Shown here piece after piece: positions 6,972 through 13,815 of a stretch of DNA of 13,815 nucleotides; position 1 is the first letter of the stretch, and each line of letters opens with the position of its first letter. The notes under the pieces are model-generated. The model was not told the origin of the DNA, searched no databases, and was given only the letters and a program-made list of their open reading frames with translations. Source of the DNA: an uncultured Veillonella sp. (GTDB lineage Bacteria; Bacillota; Negativicutes; Veillonellales; Veillonellaceae); contig NZ_CAJLUB010000037.1 in assembly GCF_905209685.1 (NCBI RefSeq), positions 1 to 13,815 on the forward strand, read 5' to 3'. The translations under genes were made by a program, and so were the position numbers.

Positions 6972-7421
6972 CTATTTAGCTAAACCAGCTACTTTAAGAA
7001 TGCCTTTATGTACAGCATCTAAATGTGGTTGAACGACTTCAAGCAATAAGTTAACTACTACTGTAGGATCAAATTGCTCTGTCAAACCAGGAACAGACAC
7101 ATCCATATAGATATTATTGTCTTCATTGCTCACATAGTATTTAGATACTTTATAATCTTGATTCAATGTGTTAAGTTCTTTCAACACAGCAGGAATCACT
7201 TTTTCATCAATAGATGTTGTTGTGATAGCAATACGTGCATAGGAGAATGCAGAATCATCCACAACGATGAATACAGGCAAGCTATGCTCATGAACATCCA
7301 AACGGCCGTGGTAAACGACTGTATGAAGGTCATCTGTCATTTCTTCCTTTGTAAACCAAGAGTTACCGCCTTTATTTAAGTCAGCAACGAGTAAGTCAAA
7401 TTTTTCTGCTTTTTGATTCAT
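6972..7421 (-). CDS. Small acidic protein of unknown function, possible YbjN-like fold (copy 1)
   Basis: A 149-residue soluble protein paralogous to its downstream neighbour. Shared features: MNQKAEKFD at the N-terminus, TVVY at 34-37, SLPVFIVVDDS at 47-57, LNQDYKVSKYYVSNED at 86-101 and IYMDVSVP at 104-111, then an FDP and a helix-rich end. The two copies have diverged well beyond recent duplication. The start has a GAGGG ribosome binding site; the gene lies 26 nt after xpt and 8 nt before copy 2, so all three are one transcript. YbjN-like assignment is by general shape and may be wrong. Role unknown. Confidence 0.86.
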   Translation of the reverse strand: MNQKAEKFDLLVADLNKGGNSWFTKEEMTDDLHTVVYHGRLDVHEHSLPVFIVVDDSAFSYARIAITTTSIDEKVIPAVLKELNTLNQDYKVSKYYVSNEDNNIYMDVSVPGLTEQFDPTVVVNLLLEVVQPHLDAVHKGILKVAGLAK

Positions 7422-7447
7422 AATTCCCTCTACAAATAATCAGACTA

Positions 7448-8023
7448 TTAGTCTTCGATAAATACACAACCATTGTCTTTAAATTCTTTAATACGAACTA
7501 AAGACTCAACACGATACCCTGCATTTTCAAGGCGTTCACGACCAGGTTGGAAGGATTTTTCGATAGCGATCGCCATACCAACCACTTCATCACCAGCGTC
7601 TTCTACCAATTTAGCAAGGCCCATAGCAGCCTCACCAGATGCCAAGAAGTCATCGATGATCAACACTTTTTCACCAGCTGGTAAGAATTTTTTAGAAATA
7701 GTAATATCGTAGTTTTCCTCTTTTGTATAAGAGTACACAACACTATGATATACATCATCTACCATAAGAATAGATTTTTTCTTACGCGCAAATACTAATG
7801 GCACATCAAGTTCAAGAGCAGCCATCAACGCCAATGCAATGCCAGATGCTTCAATAGTAACAATACGTTGTACACCTGCATCACGGTAACGATCGGCGAT
7901 TTCTTTACCGATTGCTTTAAACAATTGTGGATCGATTTGATGATTCAAGAAACCATCGACTTTTAGCACGCGATTATTGAGGACAATCCCCTCTTCACGA
8001 ATGCGTTGTTTTAATAATTCCAT
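7448..8023 (-). CDS. xpt: Xanthine phosphoribosyltransferase
   Basis: Xpt salvages xanthine with PRPP to form XMP, the precursor of GMP. The 191-residue protein closely matches the Bacillus subtilis Xpt pattern I remember: VLKVDGFLNHQIDP at 19-32, IVTIEASGIA at 54-63, VFARKKKS at 77-84, the PRPP loop VLIIDDFLASGEA at 120-132 and IEKSFQPGRERL at 154-165. It is not PurR: the N-terminal winged-helix domain of that regulator is absent. The ATG has a GGAGGT ribosome binding site 8 nt upstream. It is the first gene of a three-gene operon with the two small paralogs. No guanine riboswitch precedes it, unlike B. subtilis xpt-pbuX. Confidence 0.95.
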   Translation of the reverse strand: MELLKQRIREEGIVLNNRVLKVDGFLNHQIDPQLFKAIGKEIADRYRDAGVQRIVTIEASGIALALMAALELDVPLVFARKKKSILMVDDVYHSVVYSYTKEENYDITISKKFLPAGEKVLIIDDFLASGEAAMGLAKLVEDAGDEVVGMAIAIEKSFQPGRERLENAGYRVESLVRIKEFKDNGCVFIED

Positions 8024-8056
8024 GTGCTCTTACCTCCGCAGCATAACTATCTTTAA

Positions 8057-8086
8057 ATTTTAACGTAAATAACCCCTTAGGGTCAA
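8057..8086 (-). promoter_or_regulatory. Promoter of the xpt operon
   Basis: TTGACC (-35, 8086-8081), an 18-bp spacer and TAAAAT (-10, 8062-8057), giving a leader of about 27 nt before the xpt ATG. A 9-bp palindrome, CCCTTAGGG on the plus strand (8074-8082), lies in the spacer and the edge of the -35 and could be an operator. The rest of the gap up to the lysR terminator (8087-8224) shows no gene. Confidence 0.55.
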
Positions 8087-8217
8087 CCTATATCAAGTAA
8101 AAGACTTAACAATACAGCTAGAAAACAGCGTTCTTTAAGACTTAAAAACTTTCCACACTAAATTATAAAATTCAGTAGGTTTATAACAATATAATATAGC
8201 ACAGATAACAGTACTCT

Positions 8218-8264
8218 AAAATATAAAAAGACACACTTTCTGAAAATTCTCATAAAGTGTGTCT
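8218..8264 (-). terminator. Intrinsic terminator after the LysR-type regulator
   Basis: An 11-bp inverted repeat, AGACACACTTT (8229-8239) with AAAGTGTGTCT (8254-8264), has a 14-nt loop. On the minus strand it is followed by TTTTTATATTTT. It begins 5 nt after the regulator's stop codon and separates that gene from the xpt operon. Confidence 0.9.
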
Positions 8265-8269
8265 CATTA

Positions 8270-9175
8270 TTATAAAACCTTATCGCGTGTGCTTTCACGA
8301 TTAACAAGCAATGAAGTGAAGCGTGCAGCCCCTTCAGATTGAGGTACCAAACGAGAACGGACAAGTACAATATCGCGTGTTGGCACCGGAATATCTGTAT
8401 CTATACGTACCACTGTACCTTCTTGCATCTTTTGTTGCACTACATGATTAGGCAACATGGAAATGCCCATATTAATTTCTACAAGATCCAATAACACATC
8501 GACACTACCTAACTCAAAGCGAGGTTTACGGCATGCACCATGAGTTACTTCATCGAAGAATGTACGGCTCGCAGAGCCTTTATGCAAGAGCAAAATAGGC
8601 TCATTAAGAAGACGGCCTTGATCAAAGAAGCCTGCCCCTTTATAGTCAGGACCACCAACAAATACATCTTGAATTGTAGCCAATGTAGTTACCTCTAGTT
8701 GAGGATTATCGCGCAAGCCTTCATAATCGTTAACGACGGCTAACTGCGCTTCTTTGTTGAGTACTAACTCTACGCAATCAGGTGATGGTCGGTTAATGAT
8801 GTGTAGTCCAATTTCACTTTCTTGCAATTGCCATTTATGGAAGTAAGGCAATAAGAAATGGCGACATAATGTATCTGTAGCAGCCAGATTTAAGCTTTCA
8901 TAAGCTTGGCTAACACGTTCTTGCAATTGGGTAACACCATTATCAAGAATGGAAAATGCCTTAGCTACTGTATCAAATAATTCTTTGCCTTCTGGCGTGA
9001 ACCCTACAGATTTTGTAGTGCGCACAAAAAGAGGCATATTAAGTTCACCTTCTAATTGCTTAATGCTTTGGCTGATGGCGGATTGAGAAACGCCTAACTC
9101 TTTGGCTGCACGGGAAAAGGATAAATATAAGCCTACCCCTAAAAAGGTTCTATATAAATCTGCAGATACTGCCAT
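8270..9175 (-). CDS. LysR-type transcriptional regulator, effector unknown
   Basis: A 301-residue regulator of normal family length. Residues 1-63 form the winged helix-turn-helix (FSRAAKELGVSQSAISQSIKQLE at 20-42, then LFVRTTKSVGFTPEGKELF at 49-67), followed by a linker helix and a periplasmic-binding-like effector domain (about 90-295). I choose the ATG at 9173-9175: AGAGGTG sits 6 nt upstream of it, whereas the in-frame GTG at 9182-9184 has no good ribosome binding site and would itself lie in that motif. It is transcribed divergently from purL, and LysR regulators commonly control the divergent neighbour and themselves. Control of purL is therefore an inference; most known LysR targets are not purine genes. 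It has its own terminator. Confidence 0.93.
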   Translation of the reverse strand: MAVSADLYRTFLGVGLYLSFSRAAKELGVSQSAISQSIKQLEGELNMPLFVRTTKSVGFTPEGKELFDTVAKAFSILDNGVTQLQERVSQAYESLNLAATDTLCRHFLLPYFHKWQLQESEIGLHIINRPSPDCVELVLNKEAQLAVVNDYEGLRDNPQLEVTTLATIQDVFVGGPDYKGAGFFDQGRLLNEPILLLHKGSASRTFFDEVTHGACRKPRFELGSVDVLLDLVEINMGISMLPNHVVQQKMQEGTVVRIDTDIPVPTRDIVLVRSRLVPQSEGAARFTSLLVNRESTRDKVL

Positions 9176-9240
9176 TTTATTCACCTCTGTTATATACTAA
9201 TAGTAGTGTCTTACTTTTAAATATACATATCATTTACTAT

Positions 9241-9246
9241 ATTATA
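9241..9246 (-). promoter_or_regulatory. Possible -10 element for the LysR gene
   Basis: A perfect TATAAT on the minus strand, preceded by TGCT (close to an extended -10), without a good -35. Initiation near 9234 would give a leader of about 58 nt before the ATG. It coincides with the possible -35 of the upstream purL promoter, so the two divergent promoters would overlap. Weak evidence in AT-rich DNA. Confidence 0.35.
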
Positions 9247-9269
9247 AGCATAGACTCTCAATATATAAT
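9242..9269 (+). promoter_or_regulatory. Possible distal promoter P1 of purL
   Basis: TTATAA (9242-9247), a 16-bp spacer and a perfect TATAAT (9264-9269). Initiation near 9276 would give a leader of about 168 nt containing all the inverted repeats between 9288 and 9418. The -35 is weak (4 of 6). Confidence 0.4.
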
Positions 9270-9287
9270 GAATATGTAGAAATCTTC

Positions 9288-9325
9288 ATGAAAGTTAGGT
9301 CTTATGACCTTCATGAACCTTTCAT
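9288..9325 (+). repeat. Long interrupted inverted repeat with paired TTCATGAA palindromes upstream of purL
   Basis: Outer arms ATGAAAG (9288-9294) and CTTTCAT (9319-9325), extended by TT/AA with a bulged C; inner arms AGGTC (9297-9301) and GACCT (9306-9310) around TTAT. A TCATG bulge lies on the 3' side. The same segment carries two copies of CTTCATGAA (9284-9292 and 9309-9317), 25 bp apart. Repeats of palindromic half-sites at this spacing could be a regulator site; if transcribed, the segment would form a hairpin. Confidence 0.5.
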
Positions 9326-9329
9326 ATTT

Positions 9330-9392
9330 ATTAGTATTTCTAATCTTTTCATAAGTAAGATTATCTTTACTTATAAGTCTAGACCGACTATA
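9330..9392 (+). promoter_or_regulatory. Chain of overlapping inverted repeats in the purL leader/promoter region
   Basis: Four inverted repeats follow each other, each 3' arm overlapping the next 5' arm: ATTAG/CTAAT (9330-9344), TAATCTT/AAGATTA (9341-9363), ATAAGTAAGAT/ATCTTTACTTAT (9351-9374, one extra base) and TATAAGTC/GACTATA (9372-9392, one bulge). The third also overlaps a possible -35. As RNA, neighbouring hairpins exclude each other; as DNA, the third is an operator-like palindrome. No known riboswitch class was recognised. Confidence 0.45.
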
Positions 9393-9394
9393 CT
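9366..9394 (+). promoter_or_regulatory. Possible proximal promoter P2 of purL
   Basis: TTTACT (-35, 9366-9371), a 17-bp spacer and TATACT (-10, 9389-9394). Initiation near 9401 would give a 43-nt leader holding only the small TCCC-ACA-GGGA hairpin (9408-9418) and the ribosome binding site. It overlaps the imperfect palindrome at 9351-9374. Confidence 0.45.
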
Positions 9395-9443
9395 TAATTT
9401 GTCAATATCCCACAGGGAATTATATACATTACAGGAGGCTACA

Positions 9444-12400
9444 ATGGCTATACAACGATTATTCGTAACAAAACGAGAATCTTTCAACCAAGAAGCACAA
9501 CGCATGTTACAAACCTTACAACAGGAATTATCTATGCCTGCTACAGGGGTAACCATCTACGAGCGTTATGATATCGAACATGTAGATGCAAAAGATTTAG
9601 AGGCTGCAAAAAACCTTATCTTCTCCGAGCCTCCTGTAGATACAGTATTAGAAGAAATCCCAGCTGTACAAGGTTTCGTTTTCGCTGTTGAATATGTGCC
9701 AGGTCAATACGATCAACGCGCCGACAGTGCTGAGCAATGTATTTCCATGCTCACCCTTACATCTGGCCACATCGTTCGATGTGCTCGTGTATATGCTATT
9801 GAAGGTACTTTCACAAAAGAACAAGAAGAGGCTATCAAAGCATACTATATTAACCCAGTAGATTCCCGCGAAGCCAGTCTTGAATTGCCAACAACATTGG
9901 CCCTTGAATTAGAAGATCCTAAACCAGTGGCAACAATCAACGGTTTTACAGACATGAGCGATGCTGATTTAGAAGCCCTCATCAATAGCTATGGTCTTGC
10001 TATGACATTAGCAGACCTCAAATTAATCAAGCAACAATATGCAGAGGTAGAACACCGCAATCCTACCATTACAGAAATTCGCCTCTTCGACACCTATTGG
10101 TCCGACCACTGCCGTCACACTACATTTATGACGGAGTTAACGGATATTACCATTGAGGATAGTCGTTTCACAGGTGCTGTAAAAGAAGCCCTTGAAGAAT
10201 ACATGGAAGGCTGCGCTGAGCTATATACAACAAAGAAAAAGGCTCGCTCCCTCATGGACATGGCAACATTGGCAGTCAAGGAGTTGCGTCATGCAGGCGG
10301 TTTAACAAATCTTGATGAATCCGATGAAATCAATGCATGTACAATCATCGTTCCTGTTGATGTAAACGGCAAAACCGAAGAATGGTTGTTATTATTCAAA
10401 AACGAAACTCATAACCACCCTACTGAAATTGAACCATTTGGTGGGGCTGCAACGTGCTTAGGTGGCTGTATCCGCGATCCATTGAGCGGTCGTGCTTATG
10501 TATACCAAGCTATGCGCGTTACAGGCGCTGGCGACCCTCATACTAGCCTTGAAGATACATTAGAAGGCAAATTACCACAAAAGAAAATTACCCAAGAAGC
10601 TGCTCGTGGCTACTCCTCTTACGGCAACCAAATCGGTCTTGCTACAGGTGAAGTAAAAGAATATTACCATCCTGGCTATGTAGCTAAACGCATGGAAATC
10701 GGTGCTGTTATTGGCGCTGCACCTCGTAATCAAGTACGTCGTGAAGTACCAGTCGCAGGCGATGTAGTAGTATTGCTGGGCGGTAAAACTGGCCGCGATG
10801 GCTGTGGTGGCGCTACTGGTTCCTCTAAAGAACATACCGTAGAGTCCCTTTCCACATGTGGCGCAGAGGTTCAAAAAGGCAACGCCCTTACAGAACGTAA
10901 AATTCAACGTCTCTTCCGTCGCGGTGAAGTAACAACGCTTATTAAACGTTGTAATGACTTTGGTGCAGGCGGTGTATCCGTTGCTATCGGTGAATTAACA
11001 GATGGTGTAACAATCAATCTTGATTTAGTTCCTAAAAAATACGCTGGCCTTGACGGTACAGAGCTAGCCATTTCTGAATCTCAAGAACGTATGGCTTGCG
11101 TCATCGCCGCAGCTGATGTAGATGCGTTCAAAGCCTACTGCGACGAAGAAAATTTAGAATGTACAGTTGTAGCTGATGTAACTGATACAAATCGCCTTAT
11201 CATGAACTGGAACGGTGAAACAATCGTAGATATCAGCCGCGATTTCTTAAATACAAATGGTGCTAGCCAACAACAAGAGGCTATCGTAACAGCTCCAGCA
11301 GATCGCTCTTACTTCTTACGCGGTTCTTCAAGCGCAGATAACTTCAAAGAAAAGTGGCTTACCGCAGTATCTGATTTAAATGCCGCTTCTCAACAAGGTT
11401 TAGCAGAGCGCTTCGATAGCACTGTTGGTGCTAATACAGTTCTCATGCCATTCGGTGGCAAGTTCCAAAAAACACCTACCCAAGGCATGGTCGCAAAATT
11501 ACCTGTATTAAACGGTGAAACTACAACTGCAAGCATCATGACACATGGCTTCGTACCAGAATTATCTGCTTGGAGTCCATACCATGGCGCACAATATGCA
11601 GTACTTTTATCTGTCGCAAAATTAGTAGCTCTTGGCGGTCGTCGTGAAGATGCATACTTAACATTGCAAGAATACTTTGAACGCCTCAATTCTAAAGAAT
11701 CTTGGGGCAAACCTGTAGCAGCCCTTCTCGGTGCCTATAAAGCTCAAAAAGAACTTGAAATTGGCGCTATTGGCGGTAAAGATTCTATGAGCGGTACCTT
11801 TATGGATCTTACAGTTCCTCCTACCCTCGTATCCTTTGCAGTTGGTACAGCCCATGTAGATAACATCGTAAGCCAAGACCTTAAAGGTGTAGATCATCGC
11901 CTAGTATTCTTCGATGTACCTCGTACATACGATGACACTCCAGATTGGGATCGTTTCAAGGAAAACTGTGAAGTTTTACAAGAACAAATTGAAAAAGGTC
12001 GCGTTTACTCTGCTTATGTCGTTGACCAAGGTGGCATTCCTGAAGCAGTTACCAAAATGGCGCTCGGCAACAACATTGGTGTTAAATTCGATAAATATGC
12101 GGAACGTGCTATCTTCCAACCAGCTCTTGGTGCATTTATCGTAGAGGTAGATATTAAAGCGGTTAACTATCTCTTAGAATTACCAGGTCTTAAAGTAATA
12201 GGTGTAACACAAGCAAATCCTGTTATTGAATGGGCCGATCAATCTGTATCCCTTAAGGAAATTCAAGCAGCTTATGAAGCTCCATTAAATGATATCTTCC
12301 CTATGCGTGCGCCAAATGGTGTTGGTGAAGCGGTAGCATACATCCACGATCAACATGCTAAACCTCGCAGCGCATCCTTAGGGGCTAAACCTAAAGTGCT

Positions 12401-13184
12401 CATCCCTGTATTCCCTGGTACAAACTGCGAATTTGACTCTGCTCGTGCCTTTGAACGTGCTGGGGCAGAAACAGATATCGTAATCATTCGCAATCAAACA
12501 CCAGAACAATTAAAAGAATCTATCGATGTAATTAAAACAAAATTAGCTGAATCCCAAATTCTTATGTTCCCTGGTGGCTTCAGTGCTGGTGATGAACCAG
12601 ATGGTTCTGGCAAATTCATGGCTACCCTCTTCCGCAATCCATACCTTGCAGAAGGTTTAGAAAACCTCTTGTACAAACAAGATGGCCTTGTACTCGGTAT
12701 TTGTAATGGTTTCCAAGCCCTTATCAAATTAGGCTTGTTGCCAGGTGGTCATATCGAAACGTTAACCGCCGATCATCCTACATTGACATACAACACAATC
12801 GGTCGTCACTTGTCTCGTATGGTTAACACTAAAGTTATTTCTACTAAATCTCCTTGGATGAGTGATGCTAAAGCAGGTGAAATCTACACTGTGCCAATTT
12901 CTCACGGCGAAGGTCGCTTCATCGCTTCCCCTCAACAAGTATTGGAATTCAATAAAACTGGTCAAATTGCTACACAATATGTAGACTTTGATGGTATTGC
13001 TTCCATGGATAGCCGCTTCAATCCAAACCAATCTGTAGCTGCTATCGAAGGCATTTATAGTCCAGATGGGCGCGTATTCGGTAAGATGGCTCATTCCGAA
13101 CGCTGCGGTGCTGGTATTAGTAAAAATATTCCTGGTCAATTAGAAATGCCAATCTTTACATCTGGTGTAAAATACTTTAAATAA
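9444..13184 (+). CDS. purL: Phosphoribosylformylglycinamidine synthase, single-chain PurL with fused glutaminase
   Basis: PurL makes FGAM from FGAR, glutamine and ATP. The 1,246-residue chain is the large fused form found in many clostridia: an N-terminal PurS-like part (about 1-150), a synthase core with SDHCRHTTF (220-228) and NETHNHPTEIEPFGGA from N320 (ATP/metal site), a second synthase half, and a C-terminal class I glutaminase from about K984. The glutaminase has PGTNCEFD, the nucleophile C1087 in GICNGFQ, and H1154 and E1156 in SHGEGRF. All catalytic residues are present, so no separate purS or purQ is needed. The ATG at 9444 follows AGGAGG with 5 nt spacing; the open frame upstream to 9288 is AT-rich leader. 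It is apart from the main operon, divergent from the LysR gene, and ends in its own terminator. Confidence 0.97.
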   Translation: MAIQRLFVTKRESFNQEAQRMLQTLQQELSMPATGVTIYERYDIEHVDAKDLEAAKNLIFSEPPVDTVLEEIPAVQGFVFAVEYVPGQYDQRADSAEQCISMLTLTSGHIVRCARVYAIEGTFTKEQEEAIKAYYINPVDSREASLELPTTLALELEDPKPVATINGFTDMSDADLEALINSYGLAMTLADLKLIKQQYAEVEHRNPTITEIRLFDTYWSDHCRHTTFMTELTDITIEDSRFTGAVKEALEEYMEGCAELYTTKKKARSLMDMATLAVKELRHAGGLTNLDESDEINACTIIVPVDVNGKTEEWLLLFKNETHNHPTEIEPFGGAATCLGGCIRDPLSGRAYVYQAMRVTGAGDPHTSLEDTLEGKLPQKKITQEAARGYSSYGNQIGLATGEVKEYYHPGYVAKRMEIGAVIGAAPRNQVRREVPVAGDVVVLLGGKTGRDGCGGATGSSKEHTVESLSTCGAEVQKGNALTERKIQRLFRRGEVTTLIKRCNDFGAGGVSVAIGELTDGVTINLDLVPKKYAGLDGTELAISESQERMACVIAAADVDAFKAYCDEENLECTVVADVTDTNRLIMNWNGETIVDISRDFLNTNGASQQQEAIVTAPADRSYFLRGSSSADNFKEKWLTAVSDLNAASQQGLAERFDSTVGANTVLMPFGGKFQKTPTQGMVAKLPVLNGETTTASIMTHGFVPELSAWSPYHGAQYAVLLSVAKLVALGGRREDAYLTLQEYFERLNSKESWGKPVAALLGAYKAQKELEIGAIGGKDSMSGTFMDLTVPPTLVSFAVGTAHVDNIVSQDLKGVDHRLVFFDVPRTYDDTPDWDRFKENCEVLQEQIEKGRVYSAYVVDQGGIPEAVTKMALGNNIGVKFDKYAERAIFQPALGAFIVEVDIKAVNYLLELPGLKVIGVTQANPVIEWADQSVSLKEIQAAYEAPLNDIFPMRAPNGVGEAVAYIHDQHAKPRSASLGAKPKVLIPVFPGTNCEFDSARAFERAGAETDIVIIRNQTPEQLKESIDVIKTKLAESQILMFPGGFSAGDEPDGSGKFMATLFRNPYLAEGLENLLYKQDGLVLGICNGFQALIKLGLLPGGHIETLTADHPTLTYNTIGRHLSRMVNTKVISTKSPWMSDAKAGEIYTVPISHGEGRFIASPQQVLEFNKTGQIATQYVDFDGIASMDSRFNPNQSVAAIEGIYSPDGRVFGKMAHSERCGAGISKNIPGQLEMPIFTSGVKYFK

Positions 13185-13205
13185 TAAGTTGCTATACTTT
13201 CATGT

Positions 13206-13236
13206 GAAAGCCTACTCCTAGGAGTAGGCTTTTCCA
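13206..13236 (+). terminator. Intrinsic terminator after purL
   Basis: A perfect palindrome from 13207 to 13232 (arms AAAGCCTACTCC and GGAGTAGGCTTT around TA) lies about 22 nt after the purL stop. The T run at the 3' side is only four bases, so termination may be partial. No minus-strand gene enters from the right within the window. Confidence 0.8.
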
Positions 13237-13238
13237 TA

Positions 13239-13267
13239 TTGATTTTTTTCGAAAATATTAGTATTAT
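13239..13267 (+). promoter_or_regulatory. Promoter of the flavodiiron protein gene
   Basis: TTGATT (-35, 13239-13244), a 17-bp spacer and TATTAT (-10, 13262-13267), immediately after the purL terminator. Initiation near 13274 gives a leader of about 73 nt. Confidence 0.6.
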
Positions 13268-13281
13268 AAATTGATGATATA

Positions 13282-13307
13282 TTTACGAACATGAGAATTC
13301 GTGTAAA
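13282..13307 (+). repeat. Inverted repeat in the leader of the flavodiiron protein gene
   Basis: ACGAA (13285-13289) and TTCGT (13298-13302) are perfect arms around CATGAGAA. Outer TTT (13282-13284) and AAA (13305-13307) can extend the stem past a 2-nt bulge. It lies about 10 nt after the predicted transcription start, where a repressor site or a small RNA hairpin could act. Confidence 0.4.
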
Positions 13308-13346
13308 CCGATACATAACAAATGTGAGTTAAGAAAGGATTTTATT

Positions 13347-13815
13347 ATGCATTGTGCTCAGAAAATGACCCATAATATCTACTGGATTGGTAGTAATGAC
13401 TGGACTACAGAACGTTTTGAAAACTTATTCCCTATTCCAAATGGTGTTAGCTATAACAGCTATTTCATCGATGATGAAAAAACTTGTGTTGTAGACTCTG
13501 TTGATGCTGAAATTCGCGAAGAATACTTTGATAACTTGACTTACCTATTGAATGGTCGCAACCTTGATTACATCATCGTTAACCATATGGAACCAGATCA
13601 TTGCCAAACATTGTTGGAAACATTGGAACGTTATCCAAACTGTAAAATGGTTGGTAATGCTACAACATTCCGCATGTTCGAGCAATTCTACAATTCTCCA
13701 AAACCAGACCAATATTACACTGTAAAAGAAGGCGACGAAATTTGCCTTGGTAAACATACGCTTGTTTCCTACACTATGCCTATGGTTCACTGGCCAGAAG
13801 TAACTTGTACATATG
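13347..13815 (+). CDS. Flavodiiron protein (FprA-type), N-terminal part, cut by the window edge
   Basis: The first 156 residues of a metallo-beta-lactamase-like domain. It starts MHCAQKMTHNIYWIG and carries the diiron motif H80-x-E82-x-D84-H85 (HMEPDH) and HWPE at 148-151, whose H148 matches a further iron ligand of flavodiiron proteins. In known members this domain is followed by a flavodoxin domain that brings electrons via FMN, and the enzyme reduces oxygen to water or nitric oxide to N2O in anaerobes. The flavodoxin part lies beyond the window. The ATG follows AAAGGA with 7 nt spacing; M7 is a possible but less likely start. The gene has its own promoter and is likely an independent oxygen or nitrosative stress function. 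I cannot tell the exact subtype without the C-terminus. Confidence 0.9.
   Translation, partial: MHCAQKMTHNIYWIGSNDWTTERFENLFPIPNGVSYNSYFIDDEKTCVVDSVDAEIREEYFDNLTYLLNGRNLDYIIVNHMEPDHCQTLLETLERYPNCKMVGNATTFRMFEQFYNSPKPDQYYTVKEGDEICLGKHTLVSYTMPMVHWPEVTCTY

Noticed and set aside
8024..8228. Guanine riboswitch upstream of xpt
   Set aside because: I looked for the conserved core (such as the TTTCTACC-like segment and paired loops) in this gap and upstream of purE and found none.
9288..9443. Extended N-terminus of PurL starting at 9288
   Set aside because: The extra 52 residues are encoded by AT-rich leader full of inverted repeats, with no ribosome binding site at 9288, while AGGAGG precedes the ATG at 9444.
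10572..13139. Open frames of 77-125 codons antisense to purL
   Set aside because: They lie wholly inside a certain gene, have no ribosome binding sites and show no recognisable protein features.
1..13815. CRISPR arrays, insertion sequences, tRNA or rRNA genes, phage genes
   Set aside because: No spaced direct repeats, transposase genes, terminal repeats, tRNA-like folds or rRNA segments were seen; all larger genes are housekeeping or metabolic.

Overview
The window is a purine-metabolism locus from a low-to-moderate G+C Firmicute. The gene order purE-C-F-M-N-H-D, the iron-sulfur type PurF, the single-chain ~1,250-residue PurL and a flavodiiron protein next door fit an anaerobe of the Clostridia/Negativicutes. 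Veillonella is my best guess from remembered sequence flavour; I could not run a search.

Layout. From 6241 leftward on the minus strand lies the de novo IMP operon: a promoter (6213-6241), a short leader with a 30-codon ORF running into an intrinsic terminator (6095-6187), then purE, purC, purF, purM, purN, purH and the first nine codons of purD at the left edge. Spacing is tight: purF/purM overlap by 14 nt and purM/purN by 8 nt. The one larger internal gap is 106 nt between purE and purC. Positions 6188-6522 hold no gene apart from the operon promoter, the upstream terminator and AT-rich DNA. A second minus-strand operon (8086 down to 6431) carries xpt for xanthine salvage and two small paralogous proteins of unknown role that I place tentatively as YbjN-like; it ends in a strong terminator. 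A LysR-type regulator with its own terminator (8225-9175, minus) is transcribed divergently from purL (9444-13184, plus). Their 260-nt intergenic region is unusually rich in inverted repeats. After the purL terminator comes a plus-strand promoter and the start of a flavodiiron protein gene (fprA-like), cut by the right edge.

How it works together. PurF, D, N, L, M, E, C and H cover PRPP to IMP except the PurB step; PurB is not in the window. PurL needs no separate PurS or PurQ because both are fused in. PurE is class I by motif, yet no purK is present here. Xpt recycles xanthine to XMP.

Most interesting: the purE leader looks like a transcription attenuator in which a small translated ORF runs through the terminator hairpin and stops on the purE ribosome binding site. 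Next is the purL leader, with a chain of overlapping, mutually exclusive inverted repeats beside a LysR gene. I recognise neither as a known riboswitch class.
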